From Hemicentrotus pulcherrimus (Eukaryota > Echinodermata > Echinoidea > Camarodonta > Strongylocentrotidae): a stretch of 16,174 nt of DNA. The DNA lies in assembly GCA_003118195.1 (NCBI GenBank), contig BEXV01005580.1, forward strand, positions 1 through 16,174, written 5' to 3'. This document shows, piece after piece, positions 12,032-15,430 of the stretch (position 1 is the stretch's first letter; each line of letters starts with the position of its first letter). Under the pieces are notes generated by a model. It was not told the origin of the DNA and ran no database searches. It saw only the letters and a program-made list of their open reading frames with translations. The position numbers and the translations under genes were made by a program.

Positions 12032-15000
12032 CTTGATGATGATATTGATGTTTAATGATGATGATGATTACGATGATAGTGCTGGTGATGATAATGGTGA
12101 TAATAATGATGATGATGGTGCTGGTGATAATGATGATGATAATGATGATGATGATGATAATGATGATGGTGAAAATGAAAATGATAACAAAAACAATACT
12201 ACCCATAAAAGTCATATATGGAAATAAAATGTGCTAGTATTGACATGAAATGTTTATTACAAGTAAAACCATTTAACCGATTGCCTACGGGAACCAAGTG
12301 GTCACGGTAGTAAGCCCATGGGGACAAGATAATACAGTAGCCAATGGGTTAAGACATTAATTTGGACCTCTTATCACAGTATCATCACTTACCCAAAATC
12401 TTTATTCTTGAAGTGGAAGTCAGCCAGCAGATAGTAGAGCTCTTTCACCACAGAGCTAAAAATCAAAAAGACAAAAAGACAAAGACAAAACAAAAGGTTT
12501 GGTGTGAGAAGTCTTGGTCTAGATCTAATGGAATACAGAAACAGGTCCTAGTTACGATTCCAATTATCTTATCCCTGGATGGGTACTAGACTATTCTCAA
12601 TGTGAGAAGTCTTGGTCTACATCTAATGGAACACAGAAACAGATCCTAGTTACGATTCCAATTATCCCTGGATAAGTACTAGACTATTCTCAAGACGTAT
12701 ATCTTGAATTCTAGTCTTTCCTCATCTTCAGGTTCAGGTCCTCTCTCCTCTCTTCAACTCTCTTCCTCTCTTTTTTTTTCTAGCACACAACTTTTGTTCA
12801 TACATGTATCTCCCAACTGTCTTCTTCTATTTCATTTTCCTCTTTTCTCATAACCTATACATCCTTCTTTTTTCCATTCTAATTACAACTATACATCACT
12901 GGTTCCATTTTCTCGACATTTGGCTTCTTCTCTTTATCTACACATCTGTCTTACGCATTCTGTCTCACAACTTTTCATCTCAAGCTTGTAATAATCATAC
13001 TTGGAAACATTGAAACCCTTCAGGTAGTGCTAGTGCCTTCTCCTTGCCCCTATCCACGTAGACCCGGACCAGTTCTACGGCCTTCTGTGGCCTTGCGTGA
13101 CCTCTCTCTCTCTCTCTCTCTCTCTCTGTTTACCCCGCTGCCTCTTCATTTCTTTATGTCTCTACCCATTCTTTCTCTGTTTTTACTCATGTTTCTTCAT
13201 GATATGCCCATTTTTCTTCTTTTCCTCTTATATACATGTATATATACAACGCTCTTCCTCATTCTATATCTCATCCCCATCACTTTCCATCTCATTCTTC
13301 AAAAACCCATACCTTGGACCTATGAACCCTTCAGGAATTGCCGGGGCGTTCTCGTTGCTCCCGTCGACGTAGCCCTGGACCAGTTCCAGAGCGTTCTCAG
13401 GCCTCGCGTCTTGCGGGATGACCTTGGAGATCTTGAGCAAGAGGCCTTCCAGCTCAGCGGACATGGAGCTGGTCTTGTAGCTGTCAAACTCTGGGAAGAT
13501 CTTGGGCTTGAAGTAGTCGAAGATGTAGCAGCAGTTGGACCAGTCGAGCTGGACCTGGAATCAGGGCAAAATAAAATCCAAGACAATTACAGTCAATGTC
13601 ACATCGCCCACAAACTTTACAATGGCAACCATTAACACAGGGATACTTGCAAGGGCTCTGAGTCTTAGTTATTGACCAAAATCATGAAATGTAGGATATA
13701 TTCAAACATAATTTTTTTCTCAAAATGGCGGAGTTTAGAAAGTGCTTTATCCAGACTCACCTCTATTGCTACATGGTCTTGTAGATGTTGAGTCTTGATA
13801 TTCTTGGTAGGGTGTCCATAAAGACATAAGATACATTGATTGAAGGTGTGTGAAATTAATTCAAATGTCAAAAACAAAATGAAGGAGTTAAGAAAGTGCT
13901 AAATCTAGACTTACCTCTACAGCTCCGTGGTCCTGAAGATGTCTGGTCTTGGTCTTTTTGGTGGGGTGTCCATACAGACAGAAGAAACACTGTTCCAAGG
14001 TGTGCTTGAGGTCACTGAAGAATGGATGTCTCTCGTCTTCAGAGTACTTGCCCAGTTCGGTGCTCAGAACGCGGATGTAGAGCTTCAGAAGGGCTCCCTC
14101 GCAGTTACAACACCAGGAATTTCTGGCAGGAAGAGGAAGAAGAAATAAAATGTTTCAGCCACAAAGACTGAGATCGACTTTAAGTTGGACTTAACTATGG
14201 CAGGCCACTCATGCCACTGTTTGCTCTCACCATTTACTGGCATTGGTCTCTCGAGGGACGTACAAATCATGGCCACAAATCTACAGAATCTAATTTTGTT
14301 GATAGTTCATTATTGAAGGGAAAAACCTAAATCTAAAGACCATAATTGAGAGACCAATGGTGAGAGCAACCAGCGGCATGAATGGCCAGCTATAGTTCAG
14401 TCTAACTTAAAGTCGATTTTAGTCGGCAAGATTGTCTGGCAGGAAGAAGAAGTAATGAAATCTTTCAGTCACATGAAACGAACTACATCATGTAAAAACA
14501 TGTTGCTCAGCAGCTAGAACATGATGGATGTCGAGCCTGAGTGCCCTCACAAGGATAATATCAAGATTGTCTAACAGAAAGAGTTTCTAAAACACCATAA
14601 AATGATCAGATCTAATACCAGAGATGCTTACCTCTTGACACACACAAAACAGACTGAGTATCCTAAAAAATCAGATTTTGGAGAGAAAAATCAGATTTTC
14701 ACAAAAAAATTGACACCAGAAAAATTTCAGAAAAATGTTTTACTGGTAAGTACGGTCAAGTAAAATGTTTGCTTTTTCATTAAAATTTTAAGAGATAATT
14801 GTAAAGCAAAGTTTTTGTTGGGGTTGCGGGGGTTTACTTGTACATGCTTCTAAGAGATTCCACGGTTTTTATGGGTTTTTAAGAAAAAAAACTCTTTTTA
14901 TTGTACTAAATATGATTAAACCGGACTGGTTGGCATCTCTGTAATACTCTTATGAATATGCATCATCTGGATTAAAGATTGAGCTACATTTACAGTTTTA

Positions 15001-15239
15001 TTCACCTTCCTAGATACATTTACACAGTTTTATTTACCTTCCTAGATACATTTACACAGTTCAATTTACCTTCCTAGATACATTTACACAGTTCAATTTA
15101 CCTTCCTAGATAGTCATGTGCATTCTCCAGCAGCATGAGCGATGACGGTAACATCGGGACTGTGCTCGGTGAATGAATCCCCTCTACATCTTCATGGTCA
15201 GACGACGGCAGGCTTTTAGCTGCTAAGTGATCCTCCTCA
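1357..15239 (-). CDS. CABIN1: CABIN1 orthologue, central part of gene (14 exons; overview)
   Basis: The minus-strand exons, read from 15239 down to 1357, give one continuous frame of about 1344 codons. Segment after segment matches my memory of vertebrate CABIN1 in the same order. Known role: CABIN1 is the large TPR-containing subunit of the HIRA complex (HIRA, UBN1, CABIN1, with ASF1), which deposits histone H3.3 independently of replication in the nucleus; in mammals it also inhibits calcineurin and represses MEF2. Seen here: the middle and later TPR-like helices, a long acidic region and the conserved block after it. The amino end and the C-terminal calcineurin/MEF2-binding tail are outside the window. 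Exons are 15102-15239, 13915-14122, 13313-13554, 12393-12455, 11694-11808, 11291-11452, 9881-10084, 9117-9206, 7949-8115, 6415-6587, 5454-5699, 3139-5072, 2631-2791 and 1357-1485. The orthology call is firm; exact exon use would need cDNA. Confidence 0.93.
1486..2170. other. CABIN1 intron, left part: no gene; possible dispersed repeat at 1600-1740
   Basis: The sequence is A/T-rich. Around 1615-1680, an (AAT)n run is followed by gtgcttatacagcgcttacc and tcttaaagcgctataa, an arrangement I associate with dispersed repeats in marine invertebrate genomes, but I cannot name a family. A CAT/CATCAC-rich patch lies at 1870-1890. Small open frames (for example 1893-2099 plus) have no recognisable content. 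Confidence 0.4.
2171..2290. repeat. Small foldback element 1
   Basis: The segments 2171-2219 (cgtaagtacaagcttaccga.. in its core) and 2242-2290 are imperfect inverted copies: taagtacaag-ttaccgacat-cattgaaa pairs with tttcaatg-gatgaacttgtactta. The loop is about 22 bases. This is the structure of a short MITE or an old foldback. No coding capacity. Confidence 0.65.
2300..2608. mobile_element. MITE-like foldback element 2 (309 bp)
   Basis: The left end gggggtgttgcacaaagatc and the reverse complement of the right end gggggtgtttcacaaagatc are near identical. The inverted similarity continues for about 50 bases (..aagttgaac / aagttggac). It directly abuts foldback 1, and its right terminus ends about 22 bases from the donor of exon 2631-2791. 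Non-autonomous DNA transposon by structure; target-site duplication not clear. Confidence 0.7.
2631..2791 (-). CDS. CABIN1: CABIN1 exon ([18 protein letters not shown])
   Basis: The exon has 161 bases: 53 codons plus two bases of Arg. [12 protein letters not shown] starts the exon and [18 protein letters not shown] lies near its end. They match vertebrate NLQWARDVLLG and GLFCERNKTNFFNGIWRIP (recalled), continuing the conserved block begun in the giant exon. The acceptor is cttgagcag/AACTT and the donor GATCG/gtgagt. The end of a foldback element is only about 20 bases beyond the donor. Confidence 0.93.
2792..3138 (-). other. CABIN1 intron, nothing recognisable
   Basis: 347 bases between the giant exon and exon 2631-2791. 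It has a normal GT start and an AG end preceded by gactctcttgagcag. I see no repeat, RNA or coding signal in it. Confidence 0.7.
3139..5072 (-). CDS. CABIN1: CABIN1 giant exon: acidic disordered region plus conserved LQRFPQHYK block
   Basis: The exon has 1934 bases, about 645 residues, without a stop. Residues 1 to about 600 are dominated by Glu, Asp, Lys, Ser and Gly, with no hydrophobic core, so probably disordered. They include two perfect copies of AVESVDRNK (4591-4644) and a run of GETE/GMTE-type tetrapeptides (about 3290-3400). A PAIVVS motif (4981-4998) fits the calcineurin-docking PxIxIT pattern. The last 45 or so residues are helical and conserved: [19 protein letters not shown] matches vertebrate CLSRFPQHYKSLYRLAFLY (recalled). 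In human CABIN1 the equivalent variable region is, from memory, a few hundred residues shorter and split over several exons. The acceptor is tcccacag/ATCAA and the donor ACAAG/gtgagt. Confidence 0.92.
3290..3400 (-). repeat. 12-base coding minisatellite (GETE/GMTE)
   Basis: Within the giant exon the plus strand repeats ctctccttc(a/t)gt-type words with a 12-base period. On the gene strand this translates as tetrapeptides [12 protein letters not shown] and variants, about eight copies, then [10 protein letters not shown]. It keeps the frame because the unit is a multiple of three. Confidence 0.85.
4591..4644 (-). repeat. Perfect 27-base coding duplication (AVESVDRNK x2)
   Basis: Two identical 27-base units (4591-4617 and 4618-4644) encode nine-residue repeats in the acidic region. 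No mismatch is visible, suggesting a recent origin or an assembly-level difference between alleles. Confidence 0.9.
4981..4998 (-). other. Candidate PxIxIT calcineurin-docking motif (PAIVVS)
   Basis: Near the start of the giant exon the sequence [15 protein letters not shown] includes P-A-I-V-V-S, which fits P-x-[hydrophobic]-x-[hydrophobic]-[polar] as in NFAT PRIEIT. In vertebrate CABIN1 the known calcineurin-binding segment is near the C terminus. This motif would be an additional or relocated site. It is a short motif, and a chance match is quite possible. Confidence 0.35.
5073..5453 (-). other. CABIN1 intron, nothing recognisable
   Basis: 381 A/T-rich bases between exon 5454-5699 and the giant exon. 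I see no repeats, RNA genes or coding similarity. Confidence 0.6.
5454..5699 (-). CDS. CABIN1: CABIN1 exon (low-conservation linker)
   Basis: The exon has 246 bases: two bases completing Asp, 81 codons and one base of the next Asp. It starts [19 protein letters not shown] and continues through an Ala/Pro/Arg-rich run ([18 protein letters not shown]) to a Gly/Glu-rich end ([15 protein letters not shown]). I cannot align it securely with vertebrate CABIN1. The call rests on the open frame, a good acceptor (tttgcag/ACACT), a good donor (AAAAAG/gtattc) and perfect phase with both neighbours. GC content is clearly higher at 5570-5650 than in surrounding DNA, as expected for coding sequence. Confidence 0.82.
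5806..5987. mobile_element. MITE-like element (182 bp) with ctgggccc ends
   Basis: The left end ctgggccctttgcacaaaac and the reverse complement of the right end ctgggcccattgcattaaac begin inverted repeats of about 38 bases with four mismatches. The interior consists of ttaccattaatggcaaag-type units repeated in tandem, each itself nearly palindromic (accattaatggt). Compact, non-coding and in an intron about 105 bases upstream of the acceptor of exon 5454-5699. Confidence 0.75.
6170..6395. repeat. (GA)n microsatellite, interrupted
   Basis: A perfect (AG)n run of over 50 bases at 6181-6236 is followed by (GA)n interrupted by tagtg, tgtgtg and aaagatag to about 6390. It ends only about 20 bases from the donor of exon 6415-6587 and forms a pyrimidine run on the gene strand. 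Confidence 0.95.
6415..6587 (-). CDS. CABIN1: CABIN1 exon (Ser/Pro linker with [11 protein letters not shown])
   Basis: The exon has 173 bases: one base finishing Pro, 57 codons and one base of an Asp codon. It encodes a Ser/Pro/Arg-rich linker ([20 protein letters not shown], then LAPKRRGSP). It is followed by [17 protein letters not shown], which matches the short vertebrate island YTATPIDHDYV (recalled). KRRG and KYRRSR are basic and could belong to a nuclear-localisation stretch, which is inference. The acceptor is tctcag/GTCAA and the donor ACAG/gtacat. Two degenerate tandem copies lie just upstream on the gene strand, at about 6634-6733 and 6818-6930. Confidence 0.88.
6634..6733 (-). 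pseudogene. Third, frameshifted copy of exon 6415-6587
   Basis: The minus strand shows [12 protein letters not shown], and then, in another frame, pieces matching [17 protein letters not shown] at DNA level (plus strand ggtagtcatgatcctggggcgtggcaacata in two overlapping halves around 6641-6670). Deletions break the frame. The acceptor AG of the true exon corresponds to GG here. This is a dead copy between the true exon and the 6818-6930 copy, so the exon exists in three tandem versions. Confidence 0.7.
6818..6930 (-). pseudogene. Second copy of exon 6415-6587, acceptor and frame kept
   Basis: After a good acceptor (tatcttcag at 6931) the minus strand reads [20 protein letters not shown] then [10 protein letters not shown]. 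This parallels [30 protein letters not shown] of the true exon. The phase at the acceptor is the same as in the true exon, and the frame stays open past the homology. The equivalent of [11 protein letters not shown] is decayed (YCYAQNHNC) and I see no convincing donor. It could be a mutually exclusive exon with an unrecognised donor, but a decaying duplicate is more likely. Confidence 0.65.
7020..7160. repeat. Degenerate tandem repeat (aaaggacaactagccccaac units)
   Basis: Imperfect units of about 32 bases containing caactagccccaacaacaa and ctactctaaaggacaact recur two to four times between 7050 and 7140, fading at both sides. Non-coding intron sequence adjacent to the MITE at 7162. Confidence 0.6.
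7162..7703. mobile_element. MITE (542 bp) with 16-base perfect terminal inverted repeats, TA target site
   Basis: The ends are taccgtatttgccggc (7162-7177) and its exact reverse complement (7688-7703). The similarity continues inward (ataacgccgcaccc against its counterpart at the right end). Subterminal gtataagccgcacc and gtatatacgccacacc words occur at the two ends. The outer TA is probably the duplicated target dinucleotide, as for Tc1/mariner-type or related transposons. There is no transposase frame, so the element is non-autonomous. It holds a tRNA-like segment on the minus strand (7238-7326). Confidence 0.8.
7238..7326 (-). other. tRNA-Leu-like relic inside the MITE
   Basis: The minus strand contains atagccgcgcggtctaaggc followed by gctgg, which resembles the D arm and A box of leucine/serine tRNAs. 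It ends in gcctgggttcgactcccgac, a good B box and T arm. The length (about 85-89 bases) fits a class II tRNA with a long variable arm. The acceptor ends do not pair and I cannot define a safe anticodon, so it is a relic or a SINE-type head and not a functional tRNA. Confidence 0.55.
7704..7948 (-). other. CABIN1 intron remainder (6588-7948), no gene
   Basis: Unique-looking intron sequence between the MITE and the donor of exon 7949-8115. I see no repeat or RNA signal. Confidence 0.5.
7949..8115 (-). CDS. CABIN1: CABIN1 exon ([12 protein letters not shown], end of helical domain)
   Basis: The exon has 167 bases: 55 codons plus two bases of a split Pro. [13 protein letters not shown] matches vertebrate VYFRLHASILKLL (recalled) and is the last clear helix of the TPR-like domain. 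After it comes a less conserved stretch ([19 protein letters not shown]) that aligns with vertebrate MKEAAEGPFARGEEK. The acceptor is tttgtag/ATGTA and the donor GAACC/gtaggt. The Met that opens the exon is internal and not a start codon. Confidence 0.92.
8116..9116. other. CABIN1 intron with (ataaagaccacctg) repeat words
   Basis: About 1 kb of non-coding DNA. At 8165-8295 the plus strand repeats words of the type acctgtatacaaagaccact, acctgtacataaagaccacc and gcctataaagaccacttg, a short degenerate repeat. A perfect TGACGTCA palindrome is at 8834-8841. I see no gene. Confidence 0.5.
9117..9206 (-). CDS. CABIN1: CABIN1 exon ([13 protein letters not shown])
   Basis: The exon has 30 whole codons in phase 0. 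[20 protein letters not shown] followed by [10 protein letters not shown] matches vertebrate CABIN1 ([28 protein letters not shown] recalled) and continues the TPR unit of the preceding exon. The acceptor is tttgcag/GCGAG and the donor GAG/gtaagc. A short in-frame extension into the intron on either side would lose the match, so the boundaries are secure. Confidence 0.94.
9207..9880. repeat. Pyrimidine-rich intron with tandem copies of about 0.2 kb including a donor copy
   Basis: The plus strand from about 9480 is T/C-rich. The stretch around 9590-9700 (tcaatcaattct..ttaaccaattcttctatct then atcccacctaccttcatata) is repeated at about 9800-9893, where it forms the real intron start and donor of exon 9881-10084. 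The spacing is about 210 bases. On the gene strand the older copy keeps TATGAAG/gtaggtggga, a decoy donor. A (CT)n run lies at 9402-9430. Confidence 0.65.
9881..10084 (-). CDS. CABIN1: CABIN1 exon (TPR unit, [16 protein letters not shown])
   Basis: The exon has 68 whole codons in phase 0. After a divergent start ([15 protein letters not shown]) comes [20 protein letters not shown] and then [16 protein letters not shown], which matches vertebrate CABIN1 ([18 protein letters not shown] recalled) almost without change. This is another TPR-like helix pair. The acceptor is attacag/AAGG and the donor CTGAAG/gtaggtggg. The donor and the intron beyond it occur again in a diverged tandem copy near 9590-9700. 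Confidence 0.94.
10085..10400. repeat. Intron with a strong 67-base hairpin (about 10190-10256)
   Basis: The arms tgaagggctat and atagcccttca enclose a loop of 5 bases or fewer and extend through T/A-rich flanks (aaacaatttttt / aaacaaaattgttt) to about 31 bases each. It lies in A/T-rich intron sequence. It is probably a foldback relic and not an RNA gene. Confidence 0.65.
10403..10948. mobile_element. Possible MITE (about 545 bp) with short inverted ends
   Basis: The left end actttaaaggtactatgtcc and the reverse complement of the right end acttaaagatacatgtccc are similar but imperfect. The interior is non-repetitive and contains an 88-codon plus-strand open frame (10520-10786) with no recognisable protein similarity. 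Support is weak. Confidence 0.4.
11188..11229 (-). pseudogene. 40-base copy of the middle of exon 11291-11452
   Basis: The minus strand here encodes [14 protein letters not shown], against [15 protein letters not shown] in the true exon at about 11375-11417. At DNA level the match is roughly 36 of 41 bases, then stops sharply on both sides. It carries neither splice site and lies 60 bases downstream of the true exon's donor. It is a small local templated duplication inside the intron. Confidence 0.7.
11291..11452 (-). CDS. CABIN1: CABIN1 exon (TPR unit, [10 protein letters not shown])
   Basis: The exon has 54 whole codons with phase 0 at both ends. [20 protein letters not shown], then [24 protein letters not shown] and KQ follow vertebrate CABIN1 ([31 protein letters not shown].. 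recalled). [23 protein letters not shown] is a recognisable TPR motif. The acceptor is aaccag/AGTGAC and the donor CAG/gtatg. A 22-base tandem duplication (11481-11524) lies about 30 bases upstream of the acceptor. A 40-base copy of the exon middle is at 11188-11229. Confidence 0.94.
11481..11524. repeat. Perfect 22-base tandem duplication
   Basis: The unit aagataccttgtcccaggtc+aa occurs twice without mismatch in the intron, about 30 bases upstream of the acceptor of exon 11291-11452, where the branch point would be expected. Confidence 0.9.
11694..11808 (-). CDS. CABIN1: CABIN1 exon (TPR unit, KAIKFYVHD...AGMALAR)
   Basis: The exon has 115 bases: one base finishing Gly, then 38 codons ending in phase 0. 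[19 protein letters not shown] followed by MALAR is near-identical to vertebrate CABIN1 ([24 protein letters not shown] recalled). The pattern, with small residues at the helix turns and P-N-R before the second helix, is a classical TPR unit. The acceptor caattcag/GAAAG is about 70 bases from a long (GAT)n tract in the preceding intron. The donor is CTCT/gtaagt. Confidence 0.94.
11880..12180. repeat. (GAT)n trinucleotide microsatellite, about 300 bp
   Basis: Nearly continuous gat/gatgat with interruptions (ataatg, ggtggtgg, gctggtgat). The longest pure runs are at 11940-12018. On the gene strand it is (ATC)n, inside the intron before exon 11694-11808. The His-, Met- and Asp-rich open frames across it are artefacts. 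Confidence 0.95.
12273..12352. mobile_element. Very short inverted-repeat element (80 bp)
   Basis: The ends ttaaccgattgcctac (12273-12288) and gtagccaatgggttaa (12337-12352) are inverted copies with two mismatches. The interior is about 48 bases. The structure is of a minimal MITE or its solo remnant. Confidence 0.5.
12393..12455 (-). CDS. CABIN1: CABIN1 micro-exon ([14 protein letters not shown] helix)
   Basis: A short 63-base exon: one base finishing Ser, 20 codons and two bases of a Gly codon. It encodes [19 protein letters not shown], matching vertebrate [19 protein letters not shown] (recalled). This is the first helix of a TPR-like unit whose second helix is in the next exon. The acceptor is tttttag/CTCTG and the donor is TTTTGG/gtaagtg. 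It is too short to be called as an open frame on its own; the homology and the exact phase fit on both sides support it. Confidence 0.93.
12503..12693. repeat. 98-base tandem duplication
   Basis: Copy 1 (12503-12600) and copy 2 (12601-12693) both start tgtgagaagtcttggtct and end tagactattctcaa, with a handful of substitutions and one small deletion. They are in the intron upstream of exon 12393-12455 and do not include exon sequence. The gap between this and 12997 is T/C-rich with no feature seen. Confidence 0.9.
12997..13103 (-). pseudogene. Degenerate copy of the 3' half of exon 13313-13554
   Basis: The minus strand reads [20 protein letters not shown] then PEGF, against [24 protein letters not shown] in the true exon. 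The donor area is also copied (TTTCCAA/gtatg against GGTCCAAG/gtatg). Small deletions lie in the upstream part, and a (CT)n tract at 13098-13127 replaces the rest of the exon, so there is no acceptor. It lies in the intron immediately downstream of the true exon on the gene strand. The call is certain at the level of similarity; no function is evident. Confidence 0.72.
13313..13554 (-). CDS. CABIN1: CABIN1 exon (FDYFKPK...PEFDSYKTS block)
   Basis: The exon has 242 bases, starting in frame (VQLDWSN) and ending with two bases of a split Ser codon. [18 protein letters not shown] is almost invariant in vertebrate CABIN1 ([18 protein letters not shown] recalled). The rest ([19 protein letters not shown], then [10 protein letters not shown] and IPEGF) follows the vertebrate order. 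Two donors are possible, ATAG/gtcc and CCAAG/gtatgg. Only the second, ending at 13313, keeps the frame into 12455 and gives [13 protein letters not shown], so I chose it. A degenerate copy of the exon's 3' half is at 12997-13103. Confidence 0.93.
13555..13760 (-). other. CABIN1 intron part between exon and pseudo-exon, nothing else seen
   Basis: Ordinary intron sequence. From 13721 it matches the DNA at 13875 and is part of the 154-base-offset tandem duplication that made the pseudo-exon at 13761. Confidence 0.6.
13761..13860 (-). pseudogene. Truncated copy of the 3' end of exon 13915-14122, with donor
   Basis: The minus strand encodes [20 protein letters not shown] then HVAIE, followed by a good donor (GAG/gtgagtc). 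It parallels [25 protein letters not shown]/gtaag of the true exon, 154 bases away. Similarity continues past the donor into the intron (caaaatg..ggagtt..agaaagtgct on the plus strand at 13721 and 13875), so this is a DNA-level tandem duplication. The frame is open, but the 5' end fades and no acceptor is visible, so it is probably a pseudo-exon. Confidence 0.75.
13915..14122 (-). CDS. CABIN1: CABIN1 exon (SWCC...FCLYGHP helices)
   Basis: The exon has 208 bases: one base completing Arg, then 69 whole codons. It encodes [18 protein letters not shown] near the start and [16 protein letters not shown] near the end. Both match vertebrate CABIN1 (RSWCCNSDGALLRFYVRVL; CFYCLYSFPSKKSKAR, recalled) and are typical TPR-like helix pairs of the Hir3/CABIN1 family. 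The acceptor follows a strong pyrimidine run (tcttcctcttcctgccag) and the donor is GAG/gtaag. Both ends have decayed copies elsewhere: the first 60 bases at 15371-15430 and the last 90 or so at 13761-13860. Confidence 0.93.
14166..14424. mobile_element. Foldback MITE-like element (about 259 bp)
   Basis: The left arm (14166-14252: tcgactttaagttggactta.. ending attggtctctc) and the right arm (14347-14424) are inverted copies about 80 bases long. Each contains ggcc-a-tcatgcc and gctctcaccat. On both sides lies a copy of tctggcaggaaga-gaagaag (14121 and 14434). The acceptor region of exon 13915-14122 has therefore been duplicated around the element. Confidence 0.8.
15003..15110 (-). repeat. 32-base tandem repeat carrying four splice-donor copies
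   Basis: ccttcctagata recurs at 15005, 15037, 15069 and 15101, linked by catttacacagttt/caattta. On the gene strand each unit gives TATCTAGGAAG/gtaaa (gtgaa in the last), a copy of the exon end with its donor. Only the unit at 15101 abuts the coding exon. Unit B of the larger duplication has a single copy. Confidence 0.9.
15102..15239 (-). CDS. CABIN1: CABIN1 exon, copy A (conserved LPSSLMLL helix)
   Basis: The exon has 138 bases: one base completing a codon, 45 codons, then AG of a split Arg codon finished by the next exon. The amino half ([20 protein letters not shown]) is acidic and poorly conserved. The second half, [18 protein letters not shown], closely matches vertebrate CABIN1 ([18 protein letters not shown] from memory) and is probably a helix of the TPR-like solenoid. 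The acceptor is tgcag/TGAGG. The donor AAG/gtaaa is the last of four near-identical donor-like sites repeated every 32 bases downstream on the gene strand. Joining to 14122 gives GR-N-SWCC, as in vertebrates, which confirms the junction. Confidence 0.9.
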
Positions 15240-15370
15240 CTGCAAAGGTAGAAATAGGAAAATTTAATTGTTTATTAAATGCACCGTTTAACAATGTTAA
15301 ATCTGAGATGCATGACCCTACGNAACTGTTTCAGTCACATGATACGAACTACATCATGTAAAATATGTTG

Positions 15371-15430
15371 GTCAGGACATGAACGTAGAGCTTCACTAGA
15401 GTGCCCTCGCAGTGACAACACCAGGATTGT
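15371..15430 (-). pseudogene. Truncated copy of the 5' end of exon 13915-14122
   Basis: Behind an intact acceptor (tgccag at 15431-15436), the minus strand reads A-CAA-TCC and then WCCHCEGTLVKLYVHVLT. This clearly copies the start of the exon at 14122 ([18 protein letters not shown]). The match stops after about 60 bases. It then runs into intron-like sequence with an in-frame stop a few codons later and no exon-like donor. It lies between the two copies of the preceding exon, so it is the tail of a duplicated unit [exon - intron - head of next exon]. It is not a usable exon as it stands. Confidence 0.75.

Larger units (their letters stand above)
14431..15321. repeat. Large tandem duplication, unit A (891 bp)
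   Basis: Unit A (14431-15321) and unit B (15426-16174) match through intron, exon (15102-15239 / 15955-16092) and next intron. Both start attgtctggcaggaagaaga and end atgcatgaccctac. Unit A is longer by three extra 32-base repeats and an extra 60 or so bases around 14890-14950. The exons differ at one base; the introns differ by scattered substitutions. Confidence 0.92.

Noticed and set aside
11679..12227. His-rich, Met-rich and Asp-rich frames
   Set aside because: Reading of the (GAT)n repeat in different frames; only 11694-11808 on the minus strand is coding.
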